A stretch of DNA of 7,906 bases from Aquirhabdus sp. (GCA_030151145.1 JASLEL010000031.1:1-7906), one strand, 5' to 3'; shown: positions 1 to 6,195, counted from the stretch's first letter. Notes: generated from the letters alone by a model not told the origin. Numbers and translations: made by a program.

Positions 1-57
1 AGGTATGTTCACCCAGCAAACCATCTGGTCTGGCTCAACACGCCCATCAGTTTTGCA

Positions 58-66
58 TGCTATAGT
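58..66 (+). promoter_or_regulatory. Candidate extended -10 promoter for thiD
   Basis: The bases TGC directly precede TATAGT, which matches the -10 consensus at five of six positions, so together they form an extended -10 element. No good -35 hexamer lies 16 to 18 bp upstream, which is tolerated in extended -10 promoters. Transcription would begin near position 73, about 80 bases before the preferred thiD start. I see no TPP-riboswitch-like sequence in this short leader. The assignment rests on motif match alone. Confidence 0.35.
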
Positions 67-153
67 GACGACTTGATTTTACGGACATGACCAGTACATG
101 ACTTCATTTCTATCAGCCGGGTCCATCGTATGATTGATCTGGAATCAAAATTG

Positions 154-942
154 ATGCGGCCGACCGTCCTCTGCTTTTCTGGACTAGACCCGTCAGGTGG
201 GGCTGGCCTACAGGCTGATATCGAAGCCATCACGGCTGCGGGGGCGCATGCCAGCATCGCCTGTACCGCCATCACGGTTCAGGACAGTCAGCGTGTCTAC
301 GGTTTTGAAACCTTATCACCCGCGCTTCTGGAAGCACAGGCACGAACCGTGCTCAACGATCTGCCTGTCCGCGCCATCAAATCCGGCATGCTGGGCAGTA
401 CCGACAATATCGACCTACTCACCCGCCTGCTGGCCGAATACCCTGCACTGCCTTTTGTACTGGACCCCGTTCTGGTCGCCAACAGCGGCGGGCAACTGGG
501 TGATCCCATCCAGCTTGCACATGCCTTCAGACGTCTGATTCCGAGAGCCACATTACTGACCCCCAATACAGTCGAGCTACGCACCCTCACGCAGCAGCAG
601 GATCTGAGCGCAGCAATTGACACCCTGTTTGATTGGGGCGCGCAGGCGATCCTGGTCAAAGGTGCGCATGAACAAGAGCCACATCGCATCCGTCACTGGC
701 TTTATCAGCATGGGCAACTCATCAGTCAATCCATCTGGGCCAGACTGCCTGCAGAATTTCACGGCTCGGGATGCTCATTGGCCAGCCATATCGCCGCGCA
801 TCTGGCGCAAGGCCGCGCTTTGCCTATCGCAGTACAGCAAAGCGAACTCTGGCTGCACGGCTGCCTGCGCCGGGCAGATATACCGCATGTTGATGGTCAG
901 CGACTGCCAAGGCGGCAACCCTACCGCCACACCATCCCATGA
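154..942 (+). CDS. thiD: Hydroxymethylpyrimidine/phosphomethylpyrimidine kinase ThiD
   Basis: This is a cytoplasmic kinase of thiamine biosynthesis that phosphorylates HMP and then HMP-P to give HMP-PP, the pyrimidine partner for thiamine phosphate synthase. The 262-residue product has the ribokinase-like ThiD fold. The N-terminal LDPSGGAGLQAD (residues 11-22) is the substrate and glycine-rich signature, VLDPVLV (about 102-108) is the conserved central strand, and HGSGC (203-207) is the anion-hole and catalytic Cys motif near the C-terminus. Length is normal for the family. An in-frame ATG at 130 would add eight residues. I prefer 154 because the family normally begins about here (MRPTVL), although neither start has a strong ribosome binding site. 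No thiE or other thi gene is adjacent. A terminator follows 20 bp downstream, so it appears to be a single-gene unit. Pyridoxal kinases are related, but the motif set fits ThiD better. Confidence 0.93.
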   Translation: MRPTVLCFSGLDPSGGAGLQADIEAITAAGAHASIACTAITVQDSQRVYGFETLSPALLEAQARTVLNDLPVRAIKSGMLGSTDNIDLLTRLLAEYPALPFVLDPVLVANSGGQLGDPIQLAHAFRRLIPRATLLTPNTVELRTLTQQQDLSAAIDTLFDWGAQAILVKGAHEQEPHRIRHWLYQHGQLISQSIWARLPAEFHGSGCSLASHIAAHLAQGRALPIAVQQSELWLHGCLRRADIPHVDGQRLPRRQPYRHTIP

Positions 943-961
943 ATATCTGAATTTTAAATAA

Positions 962-990
962 AAAACAGGTCCAATACGGACCTGTTTTAT
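962..990. terminator. Rho-independent terminator after thiD, probably bidirectional
   Basis: An 11-bp perfect stem (962-972 paired with 978-988) encloses the five-base loop AATAC. On the plus strand the stem ends in TTTTAT. On the minus strand the A-rich sequence to the left becomes a T-rich tail, so it may also stop transcripts coming from yhfA, whose stop codon lies about 150 bases away. Confidence 0.9.
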
Positions 991-1121
991 CACGAGATGA
1001 TCAGAGTAATTGTGCCGCTTTTGGGTACACCAAACATCCCGCAGTCATACATCAAAAAAATTTTAGAATATATCGAAGAATCATAAAGGACTGTTTAACG
1101 CACCCTATACGCTTAAAATAG

Positions 1122-1133
1122 ACGATATATCGT
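1122..1133. repeat. 12-bp perfect palindrome ACGATATATCGT
   Basis: This is a perfect dyad just past the 3' end of yhfA, inside an AT-rich stretch. It has no loop and no adjacent T-run, so it is a poor terminator. It could be a protein-binding site or chance. A second 12-bp palindrome with an AT-alternating core (GGTATATATACC) lies on the other side of the gene at 1626-1637. Confidence 0.3.
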
Positions 1134-1138
1134 GATTA

Positions 1139-1573
1139 TTACGATGCATTATCCGCAGCCTGAACAATCTCGAAACTATGGGTAATCTCAACCCCACCCT
1201 GAGTCAACATCCGACTGGCTGAACAATATTTATCGGCAGACAGATGAATGGCTTTATCCACCTGCTTCTCTTTGACATCGTGCCCAGTCACGACAAAATG
1301 CAGGTGTATTTTTGTAAACACCGCCGGAATATCATCCGCCCGCTCCGCCTTCAAATCACAGCGTACTGCCGTGATATCCTGACGGGCTTTCTTCAGAATC
1401 GTCACCAGATCAAACGAAGCACAGCCACCTAATCCCTCAAGAATCAACTCCATAGGACGAAAGCCACGATTCTCACCGCCATAAGCCGGCGATCCATCCA
1501 TAATCACCTGATGTCCGCTGTCTGCAGTTGCTTCAAAAGCCACCCCACCGATCCACTGAATCGTCGCTTGCAT
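1139..1573 (-). CDS. yhfA: OsmC family protein, YhfA type
   Basis: The 144-residue protein belongs to the OsmC/Ohr superfamily, a cytoplasmic dimeric alpha/beta fold whose members reduce organic hydroperoxides through two cysteines. Both family cysteines are present: C51 in LGGCASFD and C117 in KYCSASRML. The N-terminal MQATIQW, the ITHSFE stretch near the C-terminus and overall length agree closely with E. coli YhfA as I recall it. The physiological substrate of this subgroup is not established, so peroxidase activity is inferred. The ATG at 1573 has a Shine-Dalgarno-like AGGTGA (1577-1582) just upstream, which fixes the start. It is divergent from the vfr/crp gene, the same pairing as yhfA and crp in E. 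coli, which supports the orthology. There is no strong terminator immediately after it; the thiD terminator, about 150 bases on, may serve. Confidence 0.9.
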   Translation of the reverse strand: MQATIQWIGGVAFEATADSGHQVIMDGSPAYGGENRGFRPMELILEGLGGCASFDLVTILKKARQDITAVRCDLKAERADDIPAVFTKIHLHFVVTGHDVKEKQVDKAIHLSADKYCSASRMLTQGGVEITHSFEIVQAADNAS

Positions 1574-1625
1574 GTTTCACCTATATTTCTACATAATAAT
1601 CGCCTATGATACTCGACTGACTTGG

Positions 1626-1637
1626 GGTATATATACC
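1626..1637. promoter_or_regulatory. 12-bp palindrome GGTATATATACC upstream of yhfA
   Basis: This perfect dyad lies about 53 bp upstream of the yhfA start codon, where an operator or promoter for that gene would be expected. The TATATA core could also act as part of a promoter. I could not pair it with a good -35 hexamer, so it may be an operator, a promoter element or chance. Confidence 0.35.
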
Positions 1638-1656
1638 GTTTATTCAAGCAATATGC

Positions 1657-1680
1657 TGATATGGATTTGAGAATCCATCA
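1657..1680. repeat. Inverted repeat (hairpin) in the yhfA-vfr gap
   Basis: ATGGATT (1661-1667) and AATCCAT (1672-1678) pair perfectly around the loop TGAG. Alternatively TGAT and ATCA extend the stem outward if a two-base bulge is allowed. No T-run follows on either strand, so a classical terminator is unlikely. It could be an operator or a structured element of a leader or small RNA. Confidence 0.4.
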
Positions 1681-1824
1681 TTAATTACAAGTCGCCGTTT
1701 TGTCGTTGGCATTGTAGTTCGATGATCGTTTTTTTTCGTGATCCTCATCTCATTTTGCATGGTCGCGCCTTGCCACACAGGTAGATTCCCGGTGGTCTGG
1801 CAATGACGATGAATAAACAGTGAT

Positions 1825-1839
1825 CCATCAGGATGATGG
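1825..1839. repeat. Short perfect hairpin CCATCA-GGA-TGATGG
   Basis: Six-base arms enclose a three-base loop. CAG on the left (1818-1820) and CTG on the right (1840-1842) could add three more pairs across a four-base bulge. It lies mid-way in the long gap with no T-run beside it. Function unknown. Confidence 0.3.
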
Positions 1840-2312
1840 CTGAAGCATAAACAGGGATATCGCGATTTGAACTGACGAAGGAAGTCGGAAGTCGTTTCAC
1901 GTGACCTGTCGCCTTTTGTGTCTGGCACACGGAGCGATATCGTTCCCATCCGCGACACAGGCATTTCCCGATTGAGCCGATGCGACCATCAGTACCCGAG
2001 GTCTCGCAAGGCCGTTACACGTTTTTCAGGAGATTTCGACGTGAGTTAAGTCATCAAGGACGAATCGACGAACACCCCTTTGAACACGACAGCCAGCAAT
2101 CCTCGGTTAAGCACCGCGAATTGCAAAAAACTTTGGACGGAGCAATGTCTCCTCAATCCGAAAGAGCACTCTGGACGCGTTGAATGAGCACAGATCATCG
2201 AATCGGTATTGGCCAGCCTATGGATAGCGCAGCAGCCATTACCCGTTCCCTGAGCGATCCTTGCTGATTTTCTTCATCCTGTTTCCGTTGCTTTTTCATT
2301 TCATCCAACCCT

Positions 2313-2328
2313 GATGATGTACGTCACC
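2313..2328. promoter_or_regulatory. Candidate Vfr/CRP binding site upstream of vfr
   Basis: The 16-mer GATGA-TGTACG-TCACC matches the CRP/Vfr consensus TGTGA-N6-TCACA at seven of ten specified positions, with the inner TGA and TCAC bases intact. Its core TGATGTACGTCA is nearly palindromic. It ends about 31 bp before the vfr start codon, a position compatible with autorepression. crp and vfr autoregulation is known in E. coli and Pseudomonas; here it is an inference from a partial motif match. Confidence 0.35.
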
Positions 2329-2359
2329 CGTATGCCATCGACGATATGTGATATTGCAA

Positions 2360-3031
2360 ATGACCAATACGCTGCCCCCTCGTTCACGACGCACTGCCCC
2401 CACCCTCCCGGCAGACCTGTCACCCTCATTGCATGCACTGCTGAGCAAGAGTCCGATCAAGACCTACCCTGCACGGACGACCATTTTTCACAAAGGTGAA
2501 GAGTCCAAGTCCATGTACTTCATCGCCAAAGGATCGGTCGCCATCATCAGTCAGGAAGAAGGTAAACGCGACATCGTACTGGCTTATCTCAATGAAGGCG
2601 CTTTCTTTGGCGAAATGGGCCTGTTTGAAGCACAGCCCGTGCGGACAGCGCTGGTACGTACCCGCACCCGCTCAGATATCGTCGAAGTCAACTATGAGCA
2701 ATTCCTGTCACTGACCAAATTATTCCCAGAGCTGCTGTTCGACATCTGTTCACAGTTGTCCTTACGCCTCAAACAGACCACTCAAAAAGTCACCGATCTG
2801 ACCGTGCTGGACGTCACTGGCCGGATCGCCCGCTGTCTGCTCGACCTGTCGACCCAGCCCGATGCGCTGGTCAAAACCAACGGGATCCAGATCCATATCA
2901 CCCGTCAGGAAATCGGCAAACTGGTCGGCTGCTCCCGTGAGATGGTGGGCCGCGTGCTGAAAAATCTGGAAGAACAGCACATGATCAAGACCAACGGTAA
3001 AACCATCCTGATCTACAATCCTGAAAAATAA
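2360..3031 (+). CDS. vfr: cAMP receptor protein family regulator Vfr/CRP
   Basis: This is a 223-residue DNA-binding global regulator. The N-terminal cyclic-nucleotide domain (about 25-135) has the phosphate-binding cassette GEMGLFE with G84, E85, R95 and T96; Thr replaces the Ser of E. coli CRP. The dimerisation helix carries T140-T141, equivalent to Thr127-Ser128 in CRP, so cAMP binding is probably retained. The C-terminal winged helix contains ITRQEIGKLVGCSREMVGR, with recognition-helix R193, E194 and R198 intact, so it should read TGTGA-type half-sites. The overall match is closest to Vfr-type proteins of Pseudomonadales. A GTG at 2348 is in frame and would add four residues; I prefer the ATG at 2360. 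Neither has a clear ribosome binding site. It is divergent from yhfA and ends 30 bp before a terminator shared with fxsA. Confidence 0.93.
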   Translation: MTNTLPPRSRRTAPTLPADLSPSLHALLSKSPIKTYPARTTIFHKGEESKSMYFIAKGSVAIISQEEGKRDIVLAYLNEGAFFGEMGLFEAQPVRTALVRTRTRSDIVEVNYEQFLSLTKLFPELLFDICSQLSLRLKQTTQKVTDLTVLDVTGRIARCLLDLSTQPDALVKTNGIQIHITRQEIGKLVGCSREMVGRVLKNLEEQHMIKTNGKTILIYNPEK

Positions 3032-3060
3032 TTCGACTTGCACATAAGCAAGTCACATCA

Positions 3061-3090
3061 AAAAGGCCGCATCAATGCGGCCTTTTCGTT
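3061..3090. terminator. Bidirectional terminator between vfr and fxsA
   Basis: An 11-bp perfect stem, AAAAGGCCGCA (3061-3071) with TGCGGCCTTTT (3076-3086), closes a TCAA tetraloop. T-runs form on either strand, which suits the convergent genes vfr and fxsA on its two sides. Confidence 0.92.
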
Positions 3091-3127
3091 GTCGATCAAA
3101 CGATGCAAATCAGCAATGACAGCTTCA

Positions 3128-3742
3128 TCAGTCTGGTTTGGATTCGATGCGCTTAGGCGGTTCGCTCGGCACCTCACGCGCCTCACCATCAATGATCGTG
3201 CCATCATGCTGATGATTGTCTCGATGAAAGTCGTCATTAAAAGGCGAATTGCCCTGCCCAAAGACATCGTGCATAGGTCCAAAACCACCTTGCGGACCAA
3301 AGCCACCTTGAGATCCAAAGCCGCCCTGCGGGCCGAATCCATCACCACCAAACGTAAAGAAGCCCTGCCGCTGCATCTGCGCCATCATCGCCTCCTGACG
3401 CTGTGCCACATACTGCACCAGCACACGGCGGACCAGATACTGAACCGGAGGCAACAGCAACAATAGCGCCAGCACATCCGTCAAAAGGCCCGGTATCGCC
3501 AACAGCAGCCCGGCCAATGCATAGCTCAGTGCACCGCCCACATCGCCATCCGGCGAGATCTGCCCACCGCGTAACTGTGGCATCACGGACGCTAAACTCC
3601 GGCGCATGAGCGACATCCCTAAAAAGAACGCGATCACCGTCCACCAGAAGATGGTCCAGCCACCCACATAATGTGCCGCCCAGATCCAGGTCAGGATCTC
3701 AAGCGGAGGTAACAGCAACAGCCCTAAAGCCAGTTTATTCAT
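3128..3742 (-). CDS. fxsA: FxsA family inner-membrane protein
   Basis: The product has 204 residues from the ATG at 3742. An in-frame GTG at 3754 would add four, but the ATG start puts the first hydrophobic helix right at the N-terminus as the family has it. Membrane segments are seen at about residues 3-23, 28-46 and 70-103, the last long enough to cross twice. LPPLEI at 11-16 and the PGLLTDVLALLLLLPP stretch are typical of FxsA. E. coli FxsA is known for relieving F-plasmid exclusion of phage T7 when overexpressed; its normal role is unclear. After a basic segment (RRVLVQYVAQRQ) follows a Gly/Phe/Pro repeat (135-157) and a hydrophilic acidic and His-rich tail, probably cytoplasmic and disordered. 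It is convergent with vfr and divergent from ruvC. Confidence 0.9.
   Translation of the reverse strand: MNKLALGLLLLPPLEILTWIWAAHYVGGWTIFWWTVIAFFLGMSLMRRSLASVMPQLRGGQISPDGDVGGALSYALAGLLLAIPGLLTDVLALLLLLPPVQYLVRRVLVQYVAQRQEAMMAQMQRQGFFTFGGDGFGPQGGFGSQGGFGPQGGFGPMHDVFGQGNSPFNDDFHRDNHQHDGTIIDGEAREVPSEPPKRIESKPD
3272..3340 (-). repeat. In-gene GGFGPQ-type tandem repeat in fxsA
   Basis: Four imperfect six-residue units (GFGPQG, GFGSQG, GFGPQG, GFGPMH), each 18 bp, lie head to tail after the membrane domain. The DNA copies differ at synonymous positions (for example cca, ccg and gga variants), so the array is not a very recent expansion. Such repeats can change copy number by slippage. Confidence 0.75.
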
Positions 3743-3794
3743 GATCAAGCCCACTGATGATGTTCAAGAATGCAGGGAATATCGTCAATCCGCA

Positions 3795-3814
3795 GGCAAG
3801 GCGTTAGACTTGCC
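3795..3814. repeat. Inverted repeat GGCAAG-N8-CTTGCC upstream of ruvC
   Basis: Six-base arms are separated by eight bases, a geometry shared by many dimeric regulator sites, in the fxsA-ruvC divergent gap. It does not match the CTGT-N8-ACAG gammaproteobacterial LexA box. It overlaps the proposed -35 element of ruvC by several bases. Confidence 0.35.
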
Positions 3815-3838
3815 GTGTTTTCTCCTGCTGATTATGTC
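3810..3838 (+). promoter_or_regulatory. Weak candidate promoter for ruvC-queG
   Basis: TTGCCG (four of six -35 positions) is followed after exactly 17 bp by TATGTC (three of six -10 positions). This is the best-spaced pair I could find in the 124-bp gap between fxsA and ruvC. It would start transcription roughly 30 bp before ruvC. Confidence 0.25.
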
Positions 3839-3878
3839 AATATAAGGGCAGTTTGCAAAATTTCACCGGGCCGAATGT

Positions 3879-4418
3879 ATGTCTTTAATTATCGGCATTG
3901 ACCCCGGCTCACGTCTGACGGGCTACGGGATCATTCAGAAGGAAGGCAATAAACTCACCTTCGTCGATGCGGGCACCATCCGCACCGAGTCGCGCGCCAT
4001 GCCTGAACGCTTGAAGCGTATCTTTGAGGGCATCACGCGCGTGATCGACTACTATCAGCCGAACGAAGCCGCCATCGAGCAGGTCTTCATGGCCAATAAC
4101 CCCGACTCCGCCCTCAAACTCGGACAAGCGCGTGGCGCTGCCATGAGCGCAGTCGTCGTCCGTGACCTTTCGGTTGCAGAATACACCGCCCGCCAGATCA
4201 AACTCTCCGTGGTCGGCTACGGTGCCGCCGAAAAAGAGCAAGTCCAGATGATGGTGATGCGCCTCCTGAACCTGCAAGTCGCCCCGCAGGCCGACGCAGC
4301 GGATGCGCTCGCCACCGCCATCTGTCATGCCCATGCCTCCAGCAGCAACAATGCTCTGCTCTTGATGCAAAGCAGCGGTATGGCGCGTGGTCGCGGTCGC
4401 TGGCGCCTGCCGGGTTAA
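3879..4418 (+). CDS. ruvC: Crossover junction endodeoxyribonuclease RuvC
   Basis: RuvC is a dimeric nuclease that cuts Holliday junctions symmetrically during recombination and repair, working with the RuvAB branch-migration motor. The 179-residue protein has the RNase H-like fold and all four metal-binding acidic residues: D8 in GIDPGSRLTGYG, E67 in AAIEQVFM, and D139 and D142 in PQADAADALATAICH. The AEYTARQIKLSVVGYGAAEKEQV segment (about 100-122) is the typical family core that contacts DNA. The C-terminus ends in a basic ARGRGRWR tail. Length is near the usual 173. ruvAB is not adjacent here, unlike in many bacteria. There is no clear Shine-Dalgarno sequence before the ATG, but the N-terminus aligns well with the family. 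queG follows after 18 bp, so the two are probably co-transcribed. Confidence 0.96.
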   Translation: MSLIIGIDPGSRLTGYGIIQKEGNKLTFVDAGTIRTESRAMPERLKRIFEGITRVIDYYQPNEAAIEQVFMANNPDSALKLGQARGAAMSAVVVRDLSVAEYTARQIKLSVVGYGAAEKEQVQMMVMRLLNLQVAPQADAADALATAICHAHASSSNNALLLMQSSGMARGRGRWRLPG

Positions 4419-4436
4419 TGAACGTCTATTCCTCGC

Positions 4437-5537
4437 ATGAAAGCTCCCCTTGCTCCTCATCTAAAAGATGACCCCGCCGCACTTAAAGCCTGGATTCAAG
4501 CCGAAGCTCAAGCGCTCGGCTTTCATAAACTCAGCGTTTCATCACCACAAGTCCGTGATCAACTGCCCTATCTGGAGCAATATCTGGCGGATGGCTTTCA
4601 GGGTGACATGGCGTTTCTCGCTGACAACAAGGATAAACGCGCCGACGCCAGTCTGCTGGTTCCCGGCACGCAAAGCGTCCTGTGCGTGCAGATGCACTAT
4701 CTGGTCGAGCCACCACCGCGTCGCTATGTGCCGGATGCCCCCAATCAGGCCATCATCTCGCGCTATGCGCGCGGGCGTGACTATCACAAGGTCATCCGCG
4801 GCCGACTCAAGCAACTTGCCCTGCGCATTGAGCAGCAGATCGGACCGTTCCAGTGGCGGCCCTTTGCCGACTCGGCGCCAATCTTTGAAAAACCCTTGGC
4901 CGAGCAGAGTGGCCTAGGCTGGACTGGTAAGCACACCCTGCTGATCGACAAGAAAGCCGGTTCATTCTTTTTCTTAGGCGAGCTGCTGACCGACCTTAAG
5001 CTGCCCTTTGACAACCCTGCCAGTGCCCATTGCGGCTCCTGTACCGCCTGTATCGACATCTGCCCAACGCAGGCCATCGTGGCACCCTATCGGCTCGATG
5101 CCCGGCGCTGTATCGCCTATCTCACCATCGAGCTGCAAGGCCCCATCCCGGTTGAGCTACGCCGCGGTATCGGCAATCGCGTGTTCGGCTGTGACGACTG
5201 CCAGTTGATCTGCCCATGGAATGGCTTTGCCAAACTCTCCAGTGAAGCCGACTTTCAAGTCAGACATCAGTTTGACCGTCTCAGCCTGCTGGATCTCTGG
5301 CAATGGACTGAAGACGACTTCCTGACCTTTACCGAAGGCAGTCCACTGCGGCGTACCGGATTTATCAGCCTCATGCGCAATACTGCCGTGGCACTCGGCA
5401 ATGCACCCTATGATCCAGCCATTATTGCTGCGCTCAACGCACGGCGCGGCAGTCTTGGCGATCTGGTGGATGAGCACATCGACTGGGCGATCAAAGAGCA
5501 AGTCGATAAATCACACCGCATTCCAACCCACCCCTGA
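4437..5537 (+). CDS. queG: Epoxyqueuosine reductase QueG
   Basis: QueG is a cytoplasmic cobalamin- and iron-sulfur-dependent enzyme that reduces epoxyqueuosine to queuosine at the wobble position of GUN-decoding tRNAs, the last step of that pathway. In this 366-residue protein the catalytic Asp lies in FADSAPIFEKPLAEQSGLGW (D145), followed by GKHTLLI. Two [4Fe-4S] clusters are indicated by C199, C202, C205 and C209 (CGSCTACIDICP), C225, and C252, C255 and C259 (CDDCQLICPWN). The C-terminal part from about 290 is helical and should correspond to the HEAT-like repeats that help grip tRNA. Length fits the family. The start at 4437 lies 18 bp after ruvC without a strong ribosome binding site, so translational coupling is possible. 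A bidirectional terminator follows after 14 bp. No other que gene is in the window. Confidence 0.95.
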   Translation: MKAPLAPHLKDDPAALKAWIQAEAQALGFHKLSVSSPQVRDQLPYLEQYLADGFQGDMAFLADNKDKRADASLLVPGTQSVLCVQMHYLVEPPPRRYVPDAPNQAIISRYARGRDYHKVIRGRLKQLALRIEQQIGPFQWRPFADSAPIFEKPLAEQSGLGWTGKHTLLIDKKAGSFFFLGELLTDLKLPFDNPASAHCGSCTACIDICPTQAIVAPYRLDARRCIAYLTIELQGPIPVELRRGIGNRVFGCDDCQLICPWNGFAKLSSEADFQVRHQFDRLSLLDLWQWTEDDFLTFTEGSPLRRTGFISLMRNTAVALGNAPYDPAIIAALNARRGSLGDLVDEHIDWAIKEQVDKSHRIPTHP

Positions 5538-5551
5538 TCTATCACCCATAA

Positions 5552-5580
5552 AAAAAACGAGGCATACAGCCTCGTTTTTT
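5552..5580. terminator. Bidirectional terminator between queG and the DUF3597 gene
   Basis: A 12-bp perfect stem (5552-5563 with 5569-5580) encloses the loop ATACA. Its A6 and T6 ends provide a T-run on either strand. It sits between the convergent ends of queG and the DUF3597 gene. Confidence 0.93.
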
Positions 5581-5599
5581 ATCATGCACTGGTTTCAAA

Positions 5600-6025
5600 T
5601 TAACCTTGCAGATCAGCCGGTACATTGCCGCCGTTGGCAGCCAGCTGCTGCATCACGGTTTTGTGCAGCCAGATGTTCATCGACGCGGAGTCATCCAAGA
5701 GATCGGCTGGGCAGTTCAGCTCGGTCGCCAGTTTCTTGCGCTCATCCAGACTGCTGTCCAGATTTAAAAGCTTCATCAGATCGACAATCGATTCACGCCA
5801 GTTCAGCTCTTGGTCGCTGGCATCTGCCAGGCCATCCAGCTTGGAGACCACATCCACTTCGCTCATCGGCGTAGGTGCAGCAGGGGCTGGTGCAGGCGCA
5901 GCGGCCTCAGGTGCGGCAGCGTCTGGTGCGGCTTCTGCAGGTGCAGGCGCCGGTGCTGGGGCGGGAGCCGCAGCGGCTTGATCACCAAAACCCAGCTTGG
6001 ACAAAATCGTATTGAAGATTCCCAT
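5600..6025 (-). CDS. DUF3597 domain-containing protein
   Basis: This is a 141-residue protein of unknown function. The first 15 residues, MGIFNTILSKLGFGD, and the C-terminal domain (about 54-141) match the DUF3597 pattern as I recall it: a segment like LNWRESIVDLMKLLNLDSSLDERKKLA, then DDSASMNIWLHKTVMQQLA and the ending NGGNVPADLQG. Between them lies a flexible Ala/Pro-rich linker (17-52). No signal peptide or membrane helix is visible, so it is probably cytoplasmic. The ATG at 6025 has a good GGAG ribosome binding site (within 6032-6036) at six bases' spacing. It follows acpP on the same strand, but the acpP terminator lies between, so it is likely a separate transcript. It may be tied to envelope or peptidoglycan functions in some genomes, but I see no support for that here. 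Confidence 0.88.
   Translation of the reverse strand: MGIFNTILSKLGFGDQAAAAPAPAPAPAPAEAAPDAAAPEAAAPAPAPAAPTPMSEVDVVSKLDGLADASDQELNWRESIVDLMKLLNLDSSLDERKKLATELNCPADLLDDSASMNIWLHKTVMQQLAANGGNVPADLQG
5870..5977 (-). repeat. Ala/Pro-rich low-complexity linker coding region
   Basis: This GC-rich stretch encodes A17 to P52 of the DUF3597 protein, with runs of alternating Ala-Pro and Ala-Glu/Asp. It acts as a spacer between the short N-terminal segment and the conserved domain. The repetitive DNA creates long open shadows on the other strand that should not be taken as genes. Confidence 0.8.
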
Positions 6026-6195
6026 GACAAACTCCGTGTTTGTGTTGAATTGGAAACACGATACTAAGAGTTTTCCGATGGCTGCCCGATGACATTCTTG
6101 TAGCGATTCTGTGGTGGTTTGCAGTGAACTCTGCTGTCAATGGTTACGTAAAAGATCCGGTCATGCTGCGCTCTATTACCCAGCAGCCGCGACAT

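Larger units (their letters stand above)
1574..2359. other. Long yhfA-vfr intergenic region without a convincing gene
   Basis: About 790 bp separate two divergent starts, far more than regulation usually needs. The 200 or so bases next to yhfA are AT-rich and carry dyads at 1626-1637 and 1657-1680, with a run of eight T on the plus strand near 1730. A further hairpin lies at 1825-1839. Smaller palindromes are ATCGCGAT (1859-1866) and TCACGTGA (1897-1904). Short open frames exist (for example minus 1644-1964 and plus 1980-2183), but they lack ribosome binding sites, recognisable domains and protein-like composition. The region may hold long leaders, a small RNA or a decayed gene; none can be shown from sequence alone. 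Confidence 0.6.

Noticed and set aside
1..92. Open plus-strand frame at the left edge, ending at a stop near 90-92
   Set aside because: The thirty-odd residues resemble no protein I recognise and the segment overlaps the candidate thiD promoter; too short to call a partial gene.
1..153. TPP riboswitch upstream of thiD
   Set aside because: The conserved CUGAGA and ACCUGAUCUGG-like segments are absent and the leader is too short.
1644..1964. Minus-strand open frame of 106 codons in the yhfA-vfr gap
   Set aside because: No ribosome binding site at a useful distance, no recognisable domain, an unusual mix of Thr, Arg, His and Cys, and it spans hairpins; it looks like a chance ORF.
1980..2183. 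Plus-strand open frame of 67 codons before vfr
   Set aside because: No ribosome binding site, no family resemblance and strongly charged random-looking composition; a small gene cannot be excluded but is not supported.
1718..2202. Ten-base inverted repeat TTCGATGATC (1718-1727) and GATCATCGAA (2193-2202)
   Set aside because: A ten-base match across a region this size is expected by chance fairly often, and there is no transposase between the copies.
3909..4460. 183-codon minus-strand open frame opposite ruvC
   Set aside because: Shadow of ruvC, whose catalytic residues and length are fully conserved.
5625..5981. Plus-strand Ser/Ala/Gly-rich open frame opposite the DUF3597 gene
   Set aside because: It arises from the GC-rich Ala-Pro linker DNA read on the opposite strand; no ribosome binding site or domain.
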